64,000 nt of DNA, taken from contig NZ_JBJYIN010000001.1 in NCBI RefSeq assembly GCF_046237015.1, forward strand, positions 248,001 through 312,000, in the 5' to 3' direction. Below, piece by piece: positions 45,009 through 53,890 of this stretch. The DNA is from JBJYIN01 sp046237015. Lineage in GTDB: Bacteria > Pseudomonadota > Gammaproteobacteria > Enterobacterales > Enterobacteriaceae. Position 1 is the first letter of the stretch; every line of letters starts with the position of its first letter. The notes under the pieces are model-generated. The model ran no database searches and was not told where the DNA came from. It saw only the letters and a program-made list of their open reading frames with translations. The translations under genes were made by a program, and so were the position numbers.

Positions 45009-45626
45009 TTACTTCAGGTGTGCCAATGCATGATTCAGCATTCGCTGGTCGATACCATGTCCAACACCAGGAATGATATCTAATGTAAATTGCGTCCCTA
45101 GCATTTCAAAACGTTGTGCAGCAACACGCGCGTGTTCAGGAACAATCACCACATCAGACTCACCATGGATCAAATGAACGACCGTATCGCTGAATATCTG
45201 ATCGGGTAATACCGCAAAGCGCCCGCTAAAGGCGACAATATGCCCAGCGAGTCGAGACGTCGACTTTAGCGCTTCCAGCGACATAATACTGCCCTGAGAA
45301 AAACCAATGAGCGTGGTTTGAGCAAAATCTACTCCACTTTTTTGTTGCCAAAACCTTACCGTCTCAACAAAACGAGGGATAATCGCCTCAACTCGTGCAA
45401 GTCGATTTTCTTCTGTCACATGTTGTACCGAAAACCACTGGCGCCCTTCGCCAAATCCCGTACTGAATGGCCCGCTAATACTCACAACCAGCGCATCAGG
45501 AAAAGCCGTCGCAAAGTAATGACCAATGGGTGCCATCCCGACAGCCGTATCCCCTACGCCATGAAACAGTAAAAACAACCGCTGTGGCGCTATAGGTTCT
45601 TGTACAACAACATATTCCTGACTCAT
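45009..45626 (-). CDS. ypfH: Carboxylesterase YpfH
   Basis: A 205-residue alpha/beta hydrolase with an HGVGD oxyanion region and the GFSQG nucleophile elbow (S110). A C-terminal GVGHGID histidine completes the triad. It matches E. coli YpfH, an esterase with activity on short acyl esters. In E. coli it is next to ypfN and tmcA; here an accessory block separates it from ypfN and an effector/immunity locus follows. Confidence 0.9.
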   Translation of the reverse strand: MSQEYVVVQEPIAPQRLFLLFHGVGDTAVGMAPIGHYFATAFPDALVVSISGPFSTGFGEGRQWFSVQHVTEENRLARVEAIIPRFVETVRFWQQKSGVDFAQTTLIGFSQGSIMSLEALKSTSRLAGHIVAFSGRFAVLPDQIFSDTVVHLIHGESDVVIVPEHARVAAQRFEMLGTQFTLDIIPGVGHGIDQRMLNHALAHLK

Positions 45627-45929
45627 TCTCTTTTCCCCAGCAAAAACTGCTCGATCAATGATAGTTGAGATTAACTATACGCGTCCCTTTACAAGGTGAA
45701 ATCGGGATTTATTGAATGAGATGTTCCATTTTTTGCAATGGCGGGGGGCAGATAAACTACAGGCGGAGGCGTCATCTTGTCCTTCTGTTATCTAGCAGTC
45801 CCAAGCATCCAGCTCAAGATTCTGGCTTAAAAATACGCCATAAGACGGCTTTTTTGTGTCTGAGCAGGAAATGATGCACAGCGATAAAGGGCCTCAAGCA
45901 GACCCTTTATATCTGTGAAAACATGTCAC
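45627..45929. other. Gap between ypfH and the duplicated locus
   Basis: The right part, from about 45765, is a near copy of 47378-47545, so it belongs to the tandem duplication. It includes an AAAGGG/CCCTTT hairpin that may terminate the immunity gene on the minus strand. The left part holds only the presumed ypfH promoter. Confidence 0.6.
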
Positions 45930-47042
45930 TCAGAATGCAGTGTGCCTGACACGAAAAGAGCGGGTGATACGATCCCATATTGCGACCAGTTCAGCATCGC
46001 TGTAAGCCGGTGGGGGCAGAGCATAATTATTTAATGTCAGATCAAGATTAGGATGTCGAAAATCCGCAATTTTTTCATTAGCTACAGCGGTAAATAGTAA
46101 CTGTGCTGATGCGTTGTTGGGCGATTTTTCTGACGGGGCAGTGTTAAGCCATTCGCTGGCATCAAAACCAGCTATCTGTGTTTTGCCTTTGCGTAATGTC
46201 CGCGCATTGATACCCGTCAGATAAGACTGAATCTCATGGCTCCGCTCCAGCATACTTGTACTTTCTTTTAAGGAATTATTACTCCAGATCACAAAAGAAA
46301 AGACCGGATCATGCCGATAGACAAAGGTAATATCCTCTTTCGGCTTCCCACTCCCGTCGCGGATAAACCCTTCTGAAATACAGGTTCCCGGCTGTGTCGG
46401 GATCTCATCATCTTTTCGCCCCCTCAGACGGGACATGACATCCTGTAACTCCGCCAGCTTCTGAGGCTTGTCATTCGCCATCCATTCAGGTCTTCCTGCC
46501 TCTTTACGTAACCAAAACGCACGTTCTTTGGCAAAGTTTGGATCTGAGTAATCAGTAATCTCCTGGGAGAGAATAAACGCTACCCCGTCTACGTACAGAT
46601 GTCCTTCCAGAACGCGCCCAAAACCAGGCACACTCCCATTTTTATTGCGGTCAAATATCACCGCATTTTCACTGACCCGGTACACCTGTTTGAGAAAAGG
46701 CTGATCCACTTTTCTCACTGTGTGTTCATTCTGTAATTCCTGCTCACGCAGTTGGATACGCTGCTCAAACGCCGGACGATAAAGCCGCTTGCTGCTGATA
46801 TTGATTTCATTAATCTGAGCACGATCCGTCAGCGTATTTTCAAAAGAGGCCGGAACCTCAAATACATAGCGCCCCACGCACTGGGCTTTAGTGGTGGCAA
46901 ATAGGGTATCGACCATACGTTTTTCCTTGTCCGTTAACGCCGATGGCGTATGCACAAACGTCACATAGTTATGAATATAAAATCCTGCCGCCAGTAGCAC
47001 CATCGCCAGCGGAATAAGCCAGGGAAGAAGGACTTTTTTCAT
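45930..47042 (-). CDS. T6SS immunity protein, Tli4-like (copy 1)
   Basis: A 370-residue protein with an N-terminal membrane anchor (about 5-25, no lipobox) and a periplasmic part typical of Tli4 proteins that inhibit Tle4 lipases (LTDKEKRMVDTLFATTKAQCVGRYVFEVP). It is almost identical to the 368-residue copy 2, except for residues 134-191. Its start overlaps the stop of a truncated effector by 4 bp. A changed central segment suggests a different effector specificity. Confidence 0.82.
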   Translation of the reverse strand: MKKVLLPWLIPLAMVLLAAGFYIHNYVTFVHTPSALTDKEKRMVDTLFATTKAQCVGRYVFEVPASFENTLTDRAQINEINISSKRLYRPAFEQRIQLREQELQNEHTVRKVDQPFLKQVYRVSENAVIFDRNKNGSVPGFGRVLEGHLYVDGVAFILSQEITDYSDPNFAKERAFWLRKEAGRPEWMANDKPQKLAELQDVMSRLRGRKDDEIPTQPGTCISEGFIRDGSGKPKEDITFVYRHDPVFSFVIWSNNSLKESTSMLERSHEIQSYLTGINARTLRKGKTQIAGFDASEWLNTAPSEKSPNNASAQLLFTAVANEKIADFRHPNLDLTLNNYALPPPAYSDAELVAIWDRITRSFRVRHTAF

Positions 47043-47287
47043 GGCGTCGGCACCTGTTGCACGATTTTTACTACCGAGCGCACCGTGAACACCATCGCGT
47101 CCGACAGGTCACTGTAAACCGAACGAGAACGGTCTACGGGGTCCACGGCATAGGCTCTCAGCAGCGCCGCCGAATCAACATTGGACTGTGACCAGTTATA
47201 ACCAGCAAGGGGAATGATGTCGTTGTGGAAGCGTCCATCCTCATCCCAGAGGGGACGATGGTAAGAACAGTTTTTGTTGTCGTCCAT
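47039..47287 (-). pseudogene. Tle4-like lipase effector remnant (internal deletion)
   Basis: An 82-codon open frame that joins three pieces of the 509-residue effector: residues 1-27, about 193-208 (GYNW-QSNVDSA-LL) and 472-509. The catalytic S233, D444 and H469 are all missing, so it cannot be a lipase. The frame is kept, including the stop that overlaps the immunity gene. It may be only a carrier of translation for that gene. Confidence 0.88.
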
Positions 47288-47545
47288 GCGTTAACCCACT
47301 GTTATTTTTAGCTATAAATGACACAGGATCCATCACCCGTCGTCTGCAAGAAATTTATATTAATATGGACAAAATAGACGGAGTCACTATCTTGTCCCTC
47401 TGTCACCTACCAGCGCCAAGCGTTCCAGCTCAAGGCTCAGGCTTAAAAATACGCCACAAGACGGCTTTTTTGTGTCTGAGCAGGAAATGATGCACAGCGA
47501 CAAAGGGCCTCAAGCAGACCCTTTGTATCTGTGAAAACATGTCAC

Positions 47546-48652
47546 TCAGAATGCAGTGTGCCTGACACGAAAAGAGCGGGTGATACGATCCCATATTGCG
47601 ACCAGTTCAGCATCGCTGTAAGCCGGTGGGGGCAGAGCATAATTATTTAATGTCAGATCAAGATTAGGATGTCGAAAATCCGCAATTTTTTCATTAGCTA
47701 CAGCGGTAAATAGTAACTGTGCTGATGCGTTGTTGGGCGATTTTTCTGACGGGGCAGTGTTAAGCCATTCGCTGGCATCAAAACCAGCTATCTGTGTTTT
47801 GCCTTTGCGTAATGTCCGCGCATTGATACCCGTCAGATAAGACTGAATCTCATGGCTCCGCTCCAGCATACTTGTACTTTCTTTTAAGGAATTATTACTC
47901 CAGATCACAAAAGAAAAGACCGGATCATGCCGATAGACAAAGGTAATATCCTCTTTCGGCTTCCCACTCCCGTCGCGGATAAACCCTTCTGAAATACAGG
48001 TTCCCGGCTGTGTCGGGATCTCATCATCTTTTCGCCCCCTCAGACGGGACATGACATCCTGTAACTCCGCCAGCTTCTGAGGCTTGGTGTTAAGAGACCC
48101 AACTCTAACGCCGGCTTTGATAAAACTTTCTTTATCTTTTTGATACTTAGGATCAGATAAATCGATAATATCTTGGCTGAGGATAAACGCTACTCCGTCA
48201 ACGTATAGGTGCCCTTCCAAAGTGCGGCCATATCCGCCCTCACTCCCATTTCTATTACGGTCAAATATCACTGCATTTTCACTGACCCGGTACACCTGTT
48301 TGAGAAAAGGCTGATCCACTTTTCTCACTGTGTGTTCATTCTGTAATTCCTGCTCACGCAGTTGGATACGCTGCTCAAACGCCGGACGATAAAGCCGCTT
48401 GCTGCTGATATTGATTTCATTAATCTGAGCACGATCCGTCAGCGTATTTTCAAAAGAGGCCGGAACCTCAAATACATAGCGCCCCACGCACTGGGCTTTA
48501 GTGGTGGCAAATAGGGTATCGACCATACGTTTTTCCTTGTCCGTTAACGCCGATGGCGTATGCACAAACGTCACATAGTTATGAATATAAAATCCTGCCG
48601 CCAGCAGCACCATCGCCAGCGGAATAAGCCAGGGAAGAAGGACTTTTTTCAT
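47546..48652 (-). CDS. T6SS immunity protein, Tli4-like (copy 2)
   Basis: A 368-residue homologue with the same N-terminal membrane anchor, which places the protein in the periplasm where a lipase effector would act. It is paired with the intact effector, whose stop overlaps its start by 4 bp (ATGA). Against copy 1 it is almost unchanged except in residues 134-189, where SDPKYQKDKESFIKAG replaces an unrelated-looking segment. Confidence 0.83.
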   Translation of the reverse strand: MKKVLLPWLIPLAMVLLAAGFYIHNYVTFVHTPSALTDKEKRMVDTLFATTKAQCVGRYVFEVPASFENTLTDRAQINEINISSKRLYRPAFEQRIQLREQELQNEHTVRKVDQPFLKQVYRVSENAVIFDRNRNGSEGGYGRTLEGHLYVDGVAFILSQDIIDLSDPKYQKDKESFIKAGVRVGSLNTKPQKLAELQDVMSRLRGRKDDEIPTQPGTCISEGFIRDGSGKPKEDITFVYRHDPVFSFVIWSNNSLKESTSMLERSHEIQSYLTGINARTLRKGKTQIAGFDASEWLNTAPSEKSPNNASAQLLFTAVANEKIADFRHPNLDLTLNNYALPPPAYSDAELVAIWDRITRSFRVRHTAF

Positions 48653-50178
48653 GGTGTCGGCACCTGTTGCACGATTTTCACCACCGAGCGCACCGTGAAC
48701 ACCATCGCGTCCGACAGGTCACTGTAAACCGAACGGGAGCGGTCTACGGGGTCCACGGCATAGGCCCCTTCATGATCAACATCGGTCGCTAGTACCCCAC
48801 GAATTCGTGAAGAAGAGGTCCGGATGGCCGTCACTGGCACCGTGCCGTCGCCGGGACTCCCTGCGGAAATCAGCTCATGGGTTCTTAACGGATTGAGCTC
48901 AATAGTCTTTCCGGCATCCTTCACGGCCAGTTGTGCCGCCTTCACACGCGAAGAGATGGTCTGCGCTTTCCATGTCAAAAATGCATCAGACGGATTATCC
49001 GCACTCGCACCGTAAAACAGCCAGGTCTGCGGATGGTATTTTCCGTTTAATTCTTCAATGAACTCTTTAACTGGCTTCTTTATTCGGTAAACAAAAGCTT
49101 CCCACTCACTGTTCGTATCCCCCAGCAGCAAATCCTGTTCACACAACCGCCACCAAGCCGTTTTGTTCAGGTAAATCTCCTCATACGGATCGTTCTTCGG
49201 CAAGGACTGGCAAGAACTGCTCTCCTCGACCTTCAGCCAGCCCAGACCATAAGCCCTGCCCGGCAGAAGTTGTAACGGACCAGGGGACTGTGCCAGCACT
49301 GGCATCAGCTTTTCCGCATTATTCCCGATAATCATTCCGGTAACGCCCCGCTCACCGGTTTTCATCCGCCGGTACGCCGCTGGCGAGCCCAGATCCGGCA
49401 TTACGCCATGCACAACTCCCAGAATATTTTCCTGCCCGTTCATGTTCTCCGAGTAGTGACGGGCAACCAGTCCCCCCATCGAGTGGGTGATCAGGATGAC
49501 TTTATTGACCGCCAGACGACCGTGATAATCTCTCAGCACCTTGCGGATATACGTTCCCAGCAGCGTCGCCGAGTCCACATTAGACTGCAGCCAGTTATAA
49601 CCAAAAACGTGCAGCGGGTATAAAAAACGGTGGCCATGTGCCGTTTCTGTTTCCGTCAGTACCTGTTCCACCGGCTCGTCGCCTAGCCTGATGCCAGTAA
49701 AACGCTGTCTCGCTGTCTGCAGTTTTTCCTCTCTGAAGTAGTTATCTATCAGGATATCATCGTCGTTGAGCAGGTACTGCAACCGGTCAAGCGCCTCCCC
49801 GTAGCTCTTGTAAAATGCGCATCCCCATCCCCGCTCTCGCCGCGAGGGGAATTTTTTTCCGTCCGCACCCTCGTTAAAAATAGCCCCTCGGTCATCAACC
49901 ATCGTGGTCTTCGGATCAAGCAGAAGCTTCCTTTTCTCTGGGCTGGCAAGCGGCCATTTTTTTAGCGACGAAACGCTGAATTGCCAGACCTCATCGTCCT
50001 TATTTTTCAGGTTTGATCCCATCACCCCGGGAATAAAAATCACCGGGATCACCTTTTCTGGCGGTTTGAGGCAGACCGCCACATAATTCTTTTCTTTTGC
50101 CTGAGGAATAATGTCGTAGTGGAATCGCCCATCTTCATCCCAGATGGGACGATGGTAAGAATAGTTTTCGTCGTCCAT
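48649..50178 (-). CDS. T6SS phospholipase effector, Tle4-like (LCAT/PGAP1-type hydrolase)
   Basis: A 509-residue alpha/beta hydrolase. The oxyanion region PVIFIPGVMGSNLK (45-58) and nucleophile elbow THSMGG (S233) are of LCAT/PGAP1 type; note Thr in place of the usual first Gly. D444 (GDGTVP) and H469 (VDHEGA) are the likely other triad members. No signal peptide is present, as expected for a T6SS cargo. The overlapping Tli4-like gene supports the call. No vgrG, hcp or PAAR gene lies nearby, so it is an orphan pair. Confidence 0.8.
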   Translation of the reverse strand: MDDENYSYHRPIWDEDGRFHYDIIPQAKEKNYVAVCLKPPEKVIPVIFIPGVMGSNLKNKDDEVWQFSVSSLKKWPLASPEKRKLLLDPKTTMVDDRGAIFNEGADGKKFPSRRERGWGCAFYKSYGEALDRLQYLLNDDDILIDNYFREEKLQTARQRFTGIRLGDEPVEQVLTETETAHGHRFLYPLHVFGYNWLQSNVDSATLLGTYIRKVLRDYHGRLAVNKVILITHSMGGLVARHYSENMNGQENILGVVHGVMPDLGSPAAYRRMKTGERGVTGMIIGNNAEKLMPVLAQSPGPLQLLPGRAYGLGWLKVEESSSCQSLPKNDPYEEIYLNKTAWWRLCEQDLLLGDTNSEWEAFVYRIKKPVKEFIEELNGKYHPQTWLFYGASADNPSDAFLTWKAQTISSRVKAAQLAVKDAGKTIELNPLRTHELISAGSPGDGTVPVTAIRTSSSRIRGVLATDVDHEGAYAVDPVDRSRSVYSDLSDAMVFTVRSVVKIVQQVPTP

Positions 50179-50366
50179 GCGTTAACCTACTGTTATTTTT
50201 AATGATAAAGACACAGGTTCCATTACCTGTCGTCTACGAGAGGTTTATATTAATATGACCAAGCAGCACGTTAAATAATGAACATACATGCGCTTAATTC
50301 ATAATGTCCAAGCGAATGATATGCCAAAATCATGGGCATACAGAAAGAATATGCCCATAAACTCAC
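50179..50366. other. Leader of the effector locus and spacer
   Basis: Up to about 50257 it is the repeated upstream leader of the duplicated unit. The rest, up to the ERIC element, holds nothing recognisable. Confidence 0.5.
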
Positions 50367-50493
<127 letters not shown>

Positions 50494-50497
50494 TGTT

Positions 50498-50902
50498 TCA
50501 GAATGTCGCCGCCAACGGAAGCAGTTGTTCCTGTGACAAAGGTGCAAGTGGCACGGTAAAAGGCGAACGCGGATCAACCCATACCACCTCGGCAATCTCT
50601 GCCGCCGGATTAACCGATGCAACGCCAACCACTCGATAAACCTCAGCGACAACCGTACATCCAGGTTCATTCACCGCATGGTTGGAAAACTGCCCCAGAT
50701 AAGTCAAATCATCGGCGCTAACGGTGATCAATAATTCTTCTTGTAGTTCCCGAATCAATGCGGCTTCCGGCGTTTCGTTAGGTTCCATTTTGCCACCCGG
50801 CTGCATAAACGCAGTCGTGCCACGTTTGCGCACCAACAAGCACGCTCCTGTAGTATCAAGGATCACTGCTGCCGCGATACGGATTTCGGAAGATATCGAC
50901 AT
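50498..50902 (-). CDS. NUDIX hydrolase
   Basis: A 134-residue NUDIX protein. The box GGKMEPNETPEAALIRELQE and following EELLI (36-59) fits G-x5-E-x7-REUxEE, with Leu in place of the last Gly. Family members hydrolyse nucleoside diphosphate derivatives; substrate is unknown. It starts 4 bp after the LOG gene, so the two form an operon. Confidence 0.9.
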   Translation of the reverse strand: MSISSEIRIAAAVILDTTGACLLVRKRGTTAFMQPGGKMEPNETPEAALIRELQEELLITVSADDLTYLGQFSNHAVNEPGCTVVAEVYRVVGVASVNPAAEIAEVVWVDPRSPFTVPLAPLSQEQLLPLAATF

Positions 50903-50906
50903 GTGC

Positions 50907-51491
50907 TTACCTCGCCACCGTCCGTGTACCCGACGTCCACTTATGAGGCGGCGGCGTATAACTTGCGAAACTACTGAGAATATCGTCGATATTATCGCTA
51001 AACTGCAACATATCCGAATAAGGCTGCTTCATAAAACCTTGCGTCACCATCGTCTGTGACATTGCACGAAGCGGATCAAAATATCCATTGATATTCAGGA
51101 AGGCACACGGTTTATCGTGGATGCCTAATTGTGCCCACGTCCATTGCTCAAAAATTTCTTCAAGCGTTCCCGGCCCACCCGGCATAGCAATAAACCCAGA
51201 GGCAATCTCTGCCATTTTCGCTTTTCGCTCATGCATGTTCTCCACCACATGCAATGTCGTCAGCCCCGGATGGGAAATTTCCTGCTCCACCAACAAACGG
51301 GGCATCACACCAATGACGTTTCCGCCATGCGCAAGCGCTTCATCCGCCACCGCCCCCATCAAGCCAACTCGTCCACCACCGTAAACGATGGCAATGCCAG
51401 ACTGTGCCAGCACACGCCCAGTCGCACGGGCTGCCTCAATATAGGCTGCATCGCTACCCGCGCTTGAACCACAAAATATTCCTACAATCAT
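50907..51491 (-). CDS. LOG-family protein (cytokinin riboside 5'-monophosphate phosphoribohydrolase type)
   Basis: A 194-residue protein with the LOG motif PGGPGTLEE (104-112) and an upstream R89 in MHERK. Such enzymes cut nucleoside 5'-monophosphates; some release active cytokinins, which would be notable in a plant-associated bacterium. Bacterial members were long misnamed lysine decarboxylases. Which substrate is used here cannot be told from sequence. Confidence 0.9.
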   Translation of the reverse strand: MIVGIFCGSSAGSDAAYIEAARATGRVLAQSGIAIVYGGGRVGLMGAVADEALAHGGNVIGVMPRLLVEQEISHPGLTTLHVVENMHERKAKMAEIASGFIAMPGGPGTLEEIFEQWTWAQLGIHDKPCAFLNINGYFDPLRAMSQTMVTQGFMKQPYSDMLQFSDNIDDILSSFASYTPPPHKWTSGTRTVAR

Positions 51492-51685
51492 TTTATATTC
51501 AATATGTTAAATTAAAAAAGAGTGTAACTATAGTAGCAAATCAGGCCGCAAGCCTAAAGTGCCATACGCTCTATCGCACTTTTCGCTTAACTGATATCTG
51601 CACGACGAAAATTTTGCACGACCGCTTACGCTGGAAAAATTAATACCGTTAACACGATAGTTGCAATGCCGACAACACTGAGGCT
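51492..51685. other. Upstream region of the LOG-NUDIX operon
   Basis: AT-rich stretch without a gene that I can support; presumably it carries the LOG promoter on the minus strand. Confidence 0.4.
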
Positions 51686-51886
51686 GTGAAACAAGGGAAT
51701 GAGAAGGCTATCGGGGGAAATTTTAGTGTAGGAGGCTATACGGGAACCTTTCCAGAAAAACAAAGTCAGGTTAGCACTCATGGTAAAGGCAGTTTTAAAA
51801 GTTTAGAGGGTTTTTTAGTGAATACCGCTCTAAACGTTCTCACTGCCATTTTCGCTCAGCAACTAATATCAGGCAGGAAACGATAA
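51686..51886 (+). CDS. Possible small hypothetical protein
   Basis: A 66-codon frame from GTG, giving a Gly/Ser-rich first half (IGGNFSVGGYTGTF) and a hydrophobic C-terminal segment (FLVNTALNVLTAIFAQQLI). It overlaps the 3' end of fadK by 18 bp in antisense. No homologue was recognised; it may be a gene remnant or chance. Confidence 0.25.
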   Translation: MKQGNEKAIGGNFSVGGYTGTFPEKQSQVSTHGKGSFKSLEGFLVNTALNVLTAIFAQQLISGRKR

Positions 51887-53536
51887 AGACTGAGTTTGCT
51901 GCTGTTCATCCAGCCCGAGGCGTTGCAGAATGTCTTGTCGCAGCAGGTATTTCTTGATTTTCCCGGATGCGGTGCGCGGCAAACTCTCGACGATCACCAG
52001 ATGCTCGGGGTACTTGTACTTTGCCACACGTTTACGGCTGAAAAAGGCAATAATGTCTTCAAGCGTCAGCGTGTGGTAGGGGACGTTAAGCACCACATAA
52101 GCGCATGAGCGTTCACCCAACCGTTCATCGGGCATGGCAACCACTCCCGCATCGCGGATACGCGGGTGTTGCATCAGAATATCCTCAACCTCACGGCTGC
52201 TGATATTCTCTCCGCCGCGCACGATGATATCTTTCTTGCGTCCGGTGATTTTGATGTAGCCGTCGGCATCCATGCGGCACAGGTCACCGCTGTAATACCA
52301 GCCATTTTCATCCAGTGCGCGCGCTGTCAATTCCGGTTCATCCAGATACCCCATAAAAACATTCGGGCCGCGCGACGCTTCTTCACCCTCTTCACCACAC
52401 GTAACGATGTTGCGTGCTTTATCGACCACTTTGATTTCAACGCCCGGCGCGGCCTGTCCATCAGTGTTCACGATGCGGGATGTGGGATCATCCAGTTTCA
52501 CTACGGCATGCGGTGAGCTTTCCGTTGAACCGTACACGCTGAGCAGTTTGATGCCCATCTGCATACAATCACGGGTGATCTTCTTGGGGATCGTGGTACC
52601 ACCGCACAGGAAAAAACGCAGCGATGACAAATCGTAAGGTTTCTGCTGTACGCAGCACAGCAAATCGTAGACAAACGGCGTCGCGCCCAGTACACAGGTA
52701 CAACGCTGCTGCTGTAACAGCTCAAGACAGTCTGCCGGATTGAAAATGTCCAGCAATACGCTACAAGCACCGATGATAAAGGGGGCGGTGACGCCGTGTA
52801 AAAAGCCGGTGGCATGACCCAACGGCGCGGGCATCAAAATGGCATCCAGCCAGGTCAGGTTCAGGCGTGCGCAGTAGGCGCGTTCGCTGGCGAGAATATT
52901 GTTGTGTGTCAGCATTACCCCTTTGGGTACCCCTTCCGTGCCGGAGGTAAAAAGCACGGCCGCTAACGCATCGCCATGCACGCGGATCGGCGTCTCCAGC
53001 GGTGCAAAATTATGCAATAGTTGACTGAGTGCCTGAGTACTGGGATTAGCGGGCGCCAGCTTATCCACGGCCACTATTTGTCGCAGGTAAGGCAACCGAT
53101 CGCGCAACGAGATCGCTCTGTCGATGGGCTGGGTATTCTTGAACAAGGTAGGGGCGAACAGCACTTTTGCCTGGCATTTATTGAGGATCCATACCAGCTC
53201 GGTTTCACGGTAGGCCGGGAGTAGCGGTACGGACACCGCGCCCACCTTCAGACAGGCCAGATAGATAATCGTAAACTCGCACCATCCAGGGAGCTGAAAA
53301 GCGACGCGATCGCCGGGTTCAATCCCACAGGAGAGCAAAAAGCTTGCAACACTGCTTGCTGCGCGGTCTAGCGCGGCATAGCTGTAAGACGTCCCCTGAT
53401 TGTCAATCACGGCAACCTTGTCCGGCATAGCGCTTTGTGTTTGATGCCAATAGTCAGCGAGTGAAGCGTCTCCCCAGAATCCTTGCTGACGGTATAACGC
53501 CCGACGTTCAGCGTTAAATGCTATTGAAACGGTCAT
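51869..53536 (-). CDS. fadK: Short-chain acyl-CoA synthetase FadK
   Basis: A 555-residue AMP-forming ligase that closely follows E. coli FadK (YdiD), which is used for anaerobic growth on short and medium fatty acids. AMP-binding motif FTSGTEGVPKG (197-207), YGSTESS, and the C-terminal PRTASGKIKK with the catalytic lysine are present. It is the last gene of the ydiQRST-fadK operon, the E. coli order. In E. coli ppsA follows; here it does not. Confidence 0.95.
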   Translation of the reverse strand: MTVSIAFNAERRALYRQQGFWGDASLADYWHQTQSAMPDKVAVIDNQGTSYSYAALDRAASSVASFLLSCGIEPGDRVAFQLPGWCEFTIIYLACLKVGAVSVPLLPAYRETELVWILNKCQAKVLFAPTLFKNTQPIDRAISLRDRLPYLRQIVAVDKLAPANPSTQALSQLLHNFAPLETPIRVHGDALAAVLFTSGTEGVPKGVMLTHNNILASERAYCARLNLTWLDAILMPAPLGHATGFLHGVTAPFIIGACSVLLDIFNPADCLELLQQQRCTCVLGATPFVYDLLCCVQQKPYDLSSLRFFLCGGTTIPKKITRDCMQMGIKLLSVYGSTESSPHAVVKLDDPTSRIVNTDGQAAPGVEIKVVDKARNIVTCGEEGEEASRGPNVFMGYLDEPELTARALDENGWYYSGDLCRMDADGYIKITGRKKDIIVRGGENISSREVEDILMQHPRIRDAGVVAMPDERLGERSCAYVVLNVPYHTLTLEDIIAFFSRKRVAKYKYPEHLVIVESLPRTASGKIKKYLLRQDILQRLGLDEQQQTQSLSFPA

Positions 53537-53596
53537 GTGTTTTATCTCAGGATTTAACGACCACCCGTGTGGCCGTCTATCACTTATGCGGAGGGA

Positions 53597-53890
53597 TCAA
53601 CCAAAACGGAATTCAATACCGAACGTCCCCCGCGGGTATTCCCATTGTTCCAGGATAGTTTCACCGCACAGTACCCGGCAGGTACCGCACTCTAGACAGC
53701 CAGCAGAGTCGAAATGGATATTCCCTGCTTCATCCTGCTTGTAGAGCCCTGCCGGACAGGCCTTGAGTAATTTACGAAACTCAGCCATATCAGGGTTGTC
53801 GGCCAGAATGATATGTGGATGACCTTCATCCACATGGAACTTGTTGACGCCCAGTTTGACGTCCACATTGACGCTGTTGTCGTGACTCAT
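53597..53890 (-). CDS. ydiT: Ferredoxin-like protein YdiT (FixX type)
   Basis: A 97-residue ferredoxin-like protein with one 4Fe-4S motif, CLECGTCRVLCG, and a conserved upstream Cys in KACPAGLY. It resembles FixX and probably transfers electrons from the ETF (YdiQR) through YdiS to the quinone pool. It overlaps ydiS by 4 bp. Confidence 0.93.
   Translation of the reverse strand: MSHDNSVNVDVKLGVNKFHVDEGHPHIILADNPDMAEFRKLLKACPAGLYKQDEAGNIHFDSAGCLECGTCRVLCGETILEQWEYPRGTFGIEFRFG

Larger units (their letters stand above)
45765..47367. repeat. Tandem duplication, copy 1 (effector deleted)
   Basis: This unit repeats 47378-50257. Both have a downstream spacer, an immunity gene, an effector gene and an upstream leader ending TTTATATTAATATG. 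Copy 1 is about 1.28 kb shorter because most of the effector is missing. Confidence 0.9.
47378..50257. repeat. Tandem duplication, copy 2 (effector intact)
   Basis: The complete version of the effector/immunity unit described at 45765-47367. The downstream spacer and immunity 3' half are nearly identical between copies. Confidence 0.9.
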
